Shown here in pieces: positions 58,571 to 64,000 of a stretch of 64,000 bases of DNA. The DNA is from Mesorhizobium qingshengii. Lineage in GTDB: Bacteria > Pseudomonadota > Alphaproteobacteria > Rhizobiales > Rhizobiaceae. The DNA is taken from positions 124,001 through 188,000 of the forward strand of contig NZ_JAPFQA010000004.1 of the NCBI RefSeq assembly GCF_027563465.1, in the 5' to 3' direction. Made by a program: the position numbers and the translations under genes. The notes below the pieces were generated by a model. It saw only the letters and a list, made by a program, of their open reading frames with translations. It made no database searches and was not told the DNA's origin. Numbering within the stretch: position 1 is the first letter of the stretch; each line of letters opens with the position of its first letter.

Positions 58571-58930
58571 ATGCAGCGGCTGATCGACGCTTTTTTCAAT
58601 TCGGTGCGGGCGTTTCGCAAGCTGGCGGTCAGCGAGAAGGCTTTTCAGCAGGAACTGATGCTGCTTGCGCTCGCCTTGCCGCTCGGCTGGTTTGTTTCGA
58701 TCTCGTGGCGCGGCTATGCCCTGCTCATCGGGGCGGTGCTGCTGCTGATCATGGTCGAGGTGCTGAACACAGGCATCGAAGCGGCCTGCGACGCCTTCAG
58801 CCGCGAGTTCAATGTCGACATCCAGCTGGCCAAGGACTGCGGTTCGCTGGCGGTGCTGATTTCGGTGCTGATCGTTGCCGGCGTCTGGGGCATCGCCATC
58901 ATCGAGCGGATCATGGGCCTACCGATCTAG
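58571..58930 (+). CDS. dgkA: diacylglycerol kinase
   Basis: This 119-residue membrane enzyme phosphorylates diacylglycerol to phosphatidate. Three helices are predicted, and the catalytic stretch is MVEVLNTGIEAACDAF (about 58-73), followed by KDCGSLAVLI. Length and motif match bacterial DgkA. Its TAG stop shares the palindrome CTAG with the stop of the convergent mddA gene. Confidence 0.93.
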   Translation: MQRLIDAFFNSVRAFRKLAVSEKAFQQELMLLALALPLGWFVSISWRGYALLIGAVLLLIMVEVLNTGIEAACDAFSREFNVDIQLAKDCGSLAVLISVLIVAGVWGIAIIERIMGLPI

Positions 58931-59685
58931 ACGTCGGCGTCCTTCGGATCGGCGAACTTGCGACCCGGGAGCGGGACAAGCATGGGAACGTGCCGGCGAT
59001 AACGCAGGTAGGTCGTGCCGAACTCAGCGATCAGATCCCGTTCCTCGAATTGCAGCCCGACCAGGATGTAGGCTGTGGTCAGTATCGCGAACAGCAAATG
59101 GCCGGCGGTCATCCCGGGCGCGGCCCAGAACGCGAGCAGAAAGCCCAGCATGAGCGGATGCCGCACGATCTTGTAGAGCAGCGGCGTCTTGAACGATTGA
59201 CCGGGGATCTCGGCCCCGCGCAGCGCGAAGAAAGCCTGGCGCAGGCCGGATAGATCGAAATGATCGATCATGAAGGTCGAGGCCAGCACGATCGACCAGC
59301 CGAGCCAGTAGACGCCGATCAGGAACCAGGCCGCAATTCCGTCGACCTGCCAGATCTGTATCGGGATCGGCCGCCACTGCCAGAACAGCAGCAGGAGGAT
59401 CAGGCTGGAGAGCAGCACGTAGGTGCTGCGCTGGCAGGCCACCGGAAGGATCGTGGCCGACCATCGTTTGAAGGCCGGGCGCGCCATAATGCTGTGCTGA
59501 ACTGCAAATAGGCCGAGCAGCAGCAGGTCGACGACGATGGCCTCGCTCACATTCGCCGGGCCGCCGACGTCGATCGATTTGGGTACGAGATAATTGCCGA
59601 CGAAACCGAGCGCGTAGAGAAATGAAACAAGGAATGCGGCATAGCTCAGGATGGCGTAGAACAGGATCAGGAGGCGTGCGAACAT
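58927..59685 (-). CDS. mddA: probable methanethiol S-methyltransferase (MddA-like)
   Basis: This 252-residue membrane protein has six or so helices. LYALGFVGNYLVPKSIDVGG (about 21-40), FAVQHSIMARPAFKRW (about 60-75), KIVRHPLMLGFLLAFWA and the ICMT-like end EERDLIAEFG-x-x-YLRYRRHVP are characteristic of MddA/NnrU-related proteins. MddA methylates methanethiol to dimethyl sulfide using SAM. The ATG at 59685 fits; an in-frame codon further upstream lies outside the conserved part. Isoprenylcysteine-methyltransferase-like relatives exist, so the substrate is moderately certain. Confidence 0.8.
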   Translation of the reverse strand: MFARLLILFYAILSYAAFLVSFLYALGFVGNYLVPKSIDVGGPANVSEAIVVDLLLLGLFAVQHSIMARPAFKRWSATILPVACQRSTYVLLSSLILLLLFWQWRPIPIQIWQVDGIAAWFLIGVYWLGWSIVLASTFMIDHFDLSGLRQAFFALRGAEIPGQSFKTPLLYKIVRHPLMLGFLLAFWAAPGMTAGHLLFAILTTAYILVGLQFEERDLIAEFGTTYLRYRRHVPMLVPLPGRKFADPKDADV

Positions 59686-59826
59686 GACTGTTTCCCTATT
59701 GTGCCTGCGGCAGCGGTGCCGCATGCAAGAGCCTGCGACAGCGAACGGGCTCGATCAGGCCTGACTGTTATCCATGGACCGTCCCCCGCGCGTCTCCTGG
59801 GGCGCCGACAGGCAACGGGAGATTTC

Positions 59827-61395
59827 ATGACAGGGTTCTCGCTTCAGACATTCGGGTTCCCGGAGATCCACGGTGACGACCGCCCGATCAAGTTGAACCT
59901 GCGCAAGGGTCTTGCACTGCTGATCTATCTCGCGGAGGCCCGGGGCGCTGTTGCACGAGAGGTCATGGCCACGCTGCTGTGGCCCGAAAGCCCCCTCGAG
60001 ACCGCCCGCGCGCGATTGCGGCGCATGCTTCATCGTATCGAGCTTGTGCTCGGCCAGCATGTTTTCGAGACCGACCGCACCAGCGTGCGGTGGTCTCCCG
60101 CGGTCGAACTGAAAGTTGACTCGCATCTGTTCGAGAGCGCCTGTGACGGAGGCGCTTTCGAGGAAGCCTGCCTGCGCTATCGGGGTGATTTCCTCGCGGG
60201 CTTCTCTCTGCACGATTGTCCCGAGTTCGACGATTGGGCGTTCTATCGCCGCGAGGCGCTCAGGGGGCGGCTGATGCATGGACTTGAACGCCTCGTGCAC
60301 GACAAGAATGCCGCAGGCGAACATTTTGCCGCTGCAGCGTACGCGGGACGCCTTGTTGAGCTTGATCCGCTGAGCGAGGTGTATGGCCGGCATTTGATCC
60401 GCAGCCTGCTGCTTGCCGGCGATCGAAGTTCGGCGGAACGACACCACGCGGCACTGAGACAGCGGCTGCGTGACGAGCTTGGGATTGCGCCCGAAGCCGC
60501 AACCGAAGCGCTCCTGGAGCCCACCACGGCGCCACTGGCCCATGCTGTACCGACAACGCTTTATGTAAAGGGCGCCGGCGTACACCTGGCGTATCAGACA
60601 TACGGAAGCGGCGAGCTGGATATCCTGATCATGCCCGGCTTCGTGTCGCACGTCGAACGGCTTTGGGAGCATCCCTCGTGCCGGGCATTTCTGCTTTCAT
60701 TGATGACGCTTGGGCGGCTGATCTTGTTCGATCGCCGGGGGATCGGGCTGTCGGACCGGGTCGGATTGGCCCCGAGCGTCGAAGTCACGGCCGAGGATAT
60801 CGGCACCGTCCTGCGGGCGGCGCGCACGCGTCGGGTCGTCCTGTTCGGGGCGTCTGAATGTGGGCCGGCATGCATCAAGTTCGCGGCCGATGAATCCCAC
60901 ATGGTGGCTGGCCTCATTCTGTTCGGCTCATTGGCCAAGGGCTGCTGGGCGCCGGACTTTCCGTACGCGTTGCGGGCAAGCCAATATGACGCTTGGCGCC
61001 AGCAGCTCGTCAGCGAATGGGGCGGCCCTGCCGGGATCGAAACCTTCGGGCCGAGCCTTTCCCGTGATCCCCAAGCGCGGGCCTGGTGGGCCGGGCTGTT
61101 GCGCGCGGCCTCCAGTCCCGGCGGCATTTGGGCCGTGCTCAAGGCGTTGCGCGACACCGACGTGAGACACCTCCTGCCACGGGTTTCCGTGCCCACGCTG
61201 GTGCTGCACCGGCGGGATGACCGGGCCGTGCGTATTGCGGCGGGCCGCGATATGGCAAGCCAAATCGCTGGCGCTCAATTCGTTGAACTCGACGGTAATG
61301 ATCATTGGTTCTTTGCGGGCGCTCAGCAACCGGTGCTCGAGGCAATCAAGCGGTTCGTTAGCGCTCTGCCGCGCGACAGGAGGCGAACGCGGTAA
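59827..61395 (+). CDS. SARP-like regulator fused to an alpha/beta hydrolase
   Basis: A 522-residue fusion. Residues 1-100 form an OmpR-like winged helix (LALLIYLAEARGAVAREVMATLLWP), and about 105-245 a bacterial transcriptional activation (BTAD) helical domain. About 260-515 is an alpha/beta hydrolase. In the hydrolase the nucleophile is Ser343 in GASECG, where the usual GxSxG has Cys in place of the last Gly. His493 is in GNDHWFFAG, and the acid is probably in HRRDDRAV. A regulator that senses or hydrolyses a small ester is plausible. It is divergent from mddA by about 140 bp. Confidence 0.85.
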   Translation: MTGFSLQTFGFPEIHGDDRPIKLNLRKGLALLIYLAEARGAVAREVMATLLWPESPLETARARLRRMLHRIELVLGQHVFETDRTSVRWSPAVELKVDSHLFESACDGGAFEEACLRYRGDFLAGFSLHDCPEFDDWAFYRREALRGRLMHGLERLVHDKNAAGEHFAAAAYAGRLVELDPLSEVYGRHLIRSLLLAGDRSSAERHHAALRQRLRDELGIAPEAATEALLEPTTAPLAHAVPTTLYVKGAGVHLAYQTYGSGELDILIMPGFVSHVERLWEHPSCRAFLLSLMTLGRLILFDRRGIGLSDRVGLAPSVEVTAEDIGTVLRAARTRRVVLFGASECGPACIKFAADESHMVAGLILFGSLAKGCWAPDFPYALRASQYDAWRQQLVSEWGGPAGIETFGPSLSRDPQARAWWAGLLRAASSPGGIWAVLKALRDTDVRHLLPRVSVPTLVLHRRDDRAVRIAAGRDMASQIAGAQFVELDGNDHWFFAGAQQPVLEAIKRFVSALPRDRRRTR

Positions 61396-61543
61396 GGCCG
61401 GCTCAGCGGCTCAAGCATCCATCTGGAGCACCGGCTACCGGCCGGGCGTCACGACGCGGCGTCTCAGGCGATGATGAGAATTATGTCTGCTATAGCCCTC
61501 CGGCCTTTCGATCCCTACATGGTGGTCACCAAAGGAGACCGTC

Positions 61544-62131
61544 ATGAGCGAGGCCGCCAATTTTCTGTTGCTTGAGCGGGCGCGGCTGCCGGACGATCTG
61601 CGCTGGCTGGCCGAAAAATACCCGCGTGAAAACTGGCAGGGCCATGCCAACATCCATGGCGTCGCCACTATGTGGCTGCAGCGGCACGACATGTTCCGCG
61701 AACTCGGCGGCATGCTGACCAACGGCATTGGCGACTATCGCGAGGGCAGACTGACGGCGGCCGACTTCGCGCGCTGGTTCGCGCCGCGCCTCAATCATTT
61801 TCTCGGCCATCTCGACGGTCACCACAATGTCGAGGATCATCACTATTTTCCGGTCTTCGCCCAAGCGGAGACGCGCCTGAAGCGCGGTTTCGAGATTCTC
61901 GATGCCGATCATCACACCATCCACGAGGGGCTGGAGCGCAATGCCGAGGCAGCCAACGCCTTTATCAAGACGCTTCAGGAGAGCGAGGACAGACAGCGTT
62001 TCGCCGCCGACGCGTATGCCGACGAAAACGGCCGGCTGATCGCCATGCTGACCCGGCATCTTGCCGACGAGGAAGACCTGATCATCCCGCTGATCCTCGA
62101 CCGGGGCGATCGGGCGCTTGGCATAGACTGA
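61544..62131 (+). CDS. hemerythrin-like domain protein
   Basis: This 195-residue helical protein has the His/Glu pattern of hemerythrin HHE domains: HANIHGVA (about 34-41), HLDGHHNVEDHHYFPVF (about 89-105), DADHHTIHEGL and RHLADEEDLIIPL near the C-terminus. These would bind a di-iron centre for oxygen or NO sensing or storage. AAAGGAGA precedes the ATG. No partner gene is evident next to it. Confidence 0.82.
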   Translation: MSEAANFLLLERARLPDDLRWLAEKYPRENWQGHANIHGVATMWLQRHDMFRELGGMLTNGIGDYREGRLTAADFARWFAPRLNHFLGHLDGHHNVEDHHYFPVFAQAETRLKRGFEILDADHHTIHEGLERNAEAANAFIKTLQESEDRQRFAADAYADENGRLIAMLTRHLADEEDLIIPLILDRGDRALGID

Positions 62132-62186
62132 CGATCAACTCTCCCTGGCGCGCCACACTGTTCGACGCGATGATGGATCGCGTCCG

Positions 62187-62750
62187 TCATGAGGGCTGGG
62201 TCTGGGGAGTGAGCCGTTCGTCGATCCACTTCAGCCGCTCGGCCATCCGCGCGATCTCATCGCGCATGCCGATGATCTGGCTGTGGCGCAACTCGTCCAG
62301 CTTTTCGTGCAGCGCCATGATCTCGATTTCGGCCTTGAGATTGACCTCGTAATCATGGGCGGCGTCGATGCGGTCGCGCGCGGCCTGACGGTTCTGCGAC
62401 ATCATGATCACCGGCGCTTGCAAGGCAGCGATCATCGAGAGGACGAGATTGAGGAAGATGAAGGGGTAGGGGTCGAACGAATCTCGCCCCAGCAGCCACC
62501 AATTGGCACCGATCCAGAGGATCAGGAAAGCGATGAAGGACAGGATGAACGCCCACGAGCCGCCGATACGGGCGATGGCGTCGGCGACACGGTCGCCTGC
62601 ATCCTGAATGCCGGCAAGGCTGTTGTTGATGTCCCGAGATATGGGCTTGCGGTCGACGGTACTCTGCAGCACCCGCCTTTCAAGCTCGCTCAGGTTCTCC
62701 GGATTTCGCCTCAGCCAGCGGTTGGCCAGTTCCGGCACGGTCTTGTTCAT
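62187..62750 (-). CDS. DUF1003 membrane protein
   Basis: This 187-residue protein has two membrane helices (FILSFIAFLILWIGANWWLL and PFIFLNLVLSMIAALQAPVI) after a basic N-terminus. The DUF1003 signature MMSQNRQAARDRIDAAHDYE follows, then a coiled-coil tail with several Met/Glu-rich turns. Function is unknown. The ATG at 62750 was chosen; the frame extends further upstream but only antisense to the next gene's leader. It is divergent from the glycosylase homologue by 94 bp. Confidence 0.88.
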   Translation of the reverse strand: MNKTVPELANRWLRRNPENLSELERRVLQSTVDRKPISRDINNSLAGIQDAGDRVADAIARIGGSWAFILSFIAFLILWIGANWWLLGRDSFDPYPFIFLNLVLSMIAALQAPVIMMSQNRQAARDRIDAAHDYEVNLKAEIEIMALHEKLDELRHSQIIGMRDEIARMAERLKWIDERLTPQTQPS

Positions 62751-62844
62751 GGATGTCTCCGTAGAAAAGCATCGGCTTGGCAGCCTGGTTTCCATATAGG
62801 AAGATGCCGGGTCGTCAAAAGCACGACATGGAGATGGGAGCAGA

Positions 62845-63561
62845 ATGCCAGATTTCGCCAGAATCCGCGCGCGTGCGGCCAAACGCAAGGGCGGCGAGGC
62901 GGAGCTTTCGTCGTTGTTGGGGCCTGTGCCCGACAATGCCGCCGTGGCCGACATCACGGACGATCGCATTTTGTCGACGATGGCCGAGCGCGTCTTTGCC
63001 GCCGGTTTCGTCTGGCGCGTCATCGAACAGAAATGGCCGGGCTTCGAGGAGGCTTTTCTCCACTTCGAACCGAAGCGCCTTTTGTTCCAGCCTGATGATT
63101 TCTGGCACGATCTGACGGCTGACAAGCGCATCGTTCGCAATCCGCAGAAGATCAAGTCCGTGCGTGACAACGCCGCCTTTGTCGAGCGCGTATCGAAGGA
63201 GCATGGCGGCTTCGGCAAATTCCTTGCCAACTGGCCGGCCGGCGATCAGGTCGGGCTGATGGCCTATCTTGGCAAGCATGGCAGCCGGCTCGGCGGCAAC
63301 ACCGGGCAGTATCTTCTGCGCTGGCTGGGCTGGGACGCCTTTGTGATTTCAGGCGATTTGGCGGCGGCGCTACGCGACGCGGGCCTCGACATCGCCGAGA
63401 GCCCGACCTCGAAGAAGGATCTCGACAAGATCCAGGTGCAGATCAACACCTGGGCCGCGGAGACGGGCCTGCCGCGCCGGCACATCTCGCGTATCCTGGC
63501 GATGTCGATCGGCGAGAACAATTCGCCGCAGTCGTTGCGCGAATATATGGGCGATGATTGA
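62845..63561 (+). CDS. DNA-3-methyladenine glycosylase I family protein
   Basis: A 238-residue helical protein of the Tag/COG2818 group. RVFAAGFVWRVIEQKWPGFEEAF is replaced here for brevity by its landmarks: the GFVW and W-P-G-F-E-E-A-F segment (about 53-71), IVRNPQKIKSVRDNA (about 99-113) and GNTGQYLLRWLGWDAF (about 151-166). Tag enzymes remove 3-methyladenine from DNA. This longer variant is common in alphaproteobacteria and not all zinc ligands of classical Tag are visible, so activity is probable, not certain. A GGAG-type ribosome site precedes the ATG. Confidence 0.82.
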   Translation: MPDFARIRARAAKRKGGEAELSSLLGPVPDNAAVADITDDRILSTMAERVFAAGFVWRVIEQKWPGFEEAFLHFEPKRLLFQPDDFWHDLTADKRIVRNPQKIKSVRDNAAFVERVSKEHGGFGKFLANWPAGDQVGLMAYLGKHGSRLGGNTGQYLLRWLGWDAFVISGDLAAALRDAGLDIAESPTSKKDLDKIQVQINTWAAETGLPRRHISRILAMSIGENNSPQSLREYMGDD

Positions 63562-63661
63562 TCGCCGACCGTCCAGCCACGATTGACGTCCGTCGTTCGG
63601 TCTGGAGTGGTCCAAACGAACGCCATTGCCCGGCCAATTCCGCCGCGCTAAACCCGCAGGC

Positions 63662-64000
63662 ATGACCAAGAAGCCCGATATCCTGCGCATCGCTGTTGCC
63701 CAGCTCAATCCGACCGTCGGCGACGTCGCCGGCAATCTCGCCAAGGCACGCGAGGCGAGGGCGGACGCCGCCCGCCAGGGTGCCGACCTCGTGCTCTACA
63801 CCGAGCTTTTCCTCGCCGGTTATCCGCCGGAGGATCTGGTGCTGAAGCCGGCCTTCCTGAAAGCCTGCGAGCGAGCGGCACAGGACTTTGCCGCCGATAC
63901 AGCCGATGGCGGCCCGGGCGTCATCATCGGCACGCCACTGAAGCGCAAGAGCGGCACGCACAATTCGATCGTCTTTGCCGATGGTGGCAAGATCATCGCC
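63662..64000 (+). CDS. nadE: glutamine-dependent NAD(+) synthetase, N-terminal part (cut by right edge)
   Basis: The visible 113 residues are the start of a nitrilase-fold glutaminase domain. IAVAQLNPTVGDVAGN (about 10-25) is the usual N-terminus of the fused NadE. The catalytic Glu is in YTELFLAGYPPEDLVL (about 47-62), and VIIGTPLK follows. The Lys and Cys of the triad and the NAD synthetase domain lie beyond 64000. A nitrilase-only protein is the alternative, but GYPPEDL is typical of NadE. Confidence 0.9.
   Translation, partial: MTKKPDILRIAVAQLNPTVGDVAGNLAKAREARADAARQGADLVLYTELFLAGYPPEDLVLKPAFLKACERAAQDFAADTADGGPGVIIGTPLKRKSGTHNSIVFADGGKIIA

Overview
The window is a GC-rich, densely packed stretch of alphaproteobacterial chromosome, most likely Mesorhizobium or a close Rhizobiales relative. 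The evidence is a DivK/PleD pair, a class II DAHP synthase, a glycine riboswitch, a RIME-type palindromic repeat, DUF502, DUF983, DUF1003, DUF1345 and DUF3572 proteins, and FCD-type GntR regulators next to ABC transporters. It is mainly core chromosome with small catabolic insets. I see no rRNA, tRNA, CRISPR array, prophage or intact insertion sequence. The genus is inferred from gene content; no database was searched.

Left part (1-10 kb). A glycine riboswitch points out of the window to the left, followed by a perfect palindromic repeat and an internally duplicated protein of unknown function. Then comes a compact regulon: a DadA-like FAD dehydrogenase and a GntR/FCD repressor, divergent from a maleate isomerase/arylmalonate decarboxylase/Asp-Glu racemase family enzyme. 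Each divergent promoter has a perfect TTGACA -35 box and an identical 12-bp palindrome touching its -10. A LuxR-type regulator faces a small exported protein across a 7+7 palindrome. Next is a minus-strand run: a membrane protein with a CBS-like end, a YaiI-family protein, DUF1345, a cytochrome b and a Tat-exported molybdopterin oxidoreductase.

10-26 kb. Glutathione-dependent formaldehyde oxidation (frmA-gfa) is divergent from a biotin-dependent propionyl-CoA carboxylase alpha subunit. DnaE, an EamA exporter, DinB with an N-terminal zinc ribbon, a GNAT enzyme, two exported proteins, a HAD/DUF3572 pair and the divK-pleD cell-cycle/c-di-GMP genes follow.

26-33 kb. A GntR/FCD regulator with a likely self-operator heads an operon of a Cys/Met-metabolism PLP enzyme and a complete carbohydrate-type ABC importer. 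A RIME element separates the binding-protein gene from the permeases. A perfect bidirectional terminator then separates this operon from rpmG.

33-58 kb. Core genes dominate: rpmG, an MFS transporter, NUDIX hydrolase, DUF983, rnr, topA, ccdA, glmU, glmS, DUF502, recG, sdhE, mfd, class II DAHP synthase and a diguanylate cyclase.

58-64 kb. A mixed set: a GFA-family protein, dgkA, a probable methanethiol methyltransferase (mddA), a SARP-type regulator fused to an alpha/beta hydrolase, a hemerythrin-like protein, DUF1003, a 3-methyladenine glycosylase homologue, and the start of glutamine-dependent NAD synthetase cut by the right edge.

The points most worth following are the mirror-image promoter/operator design of the dadA-gntR/isomerase module, the PLP enzyme inside a sugar-type ABC operon, the Tat-lipoprotein oxidoreductase with its cytochrome b, and the regulator-hydrolase fusion.
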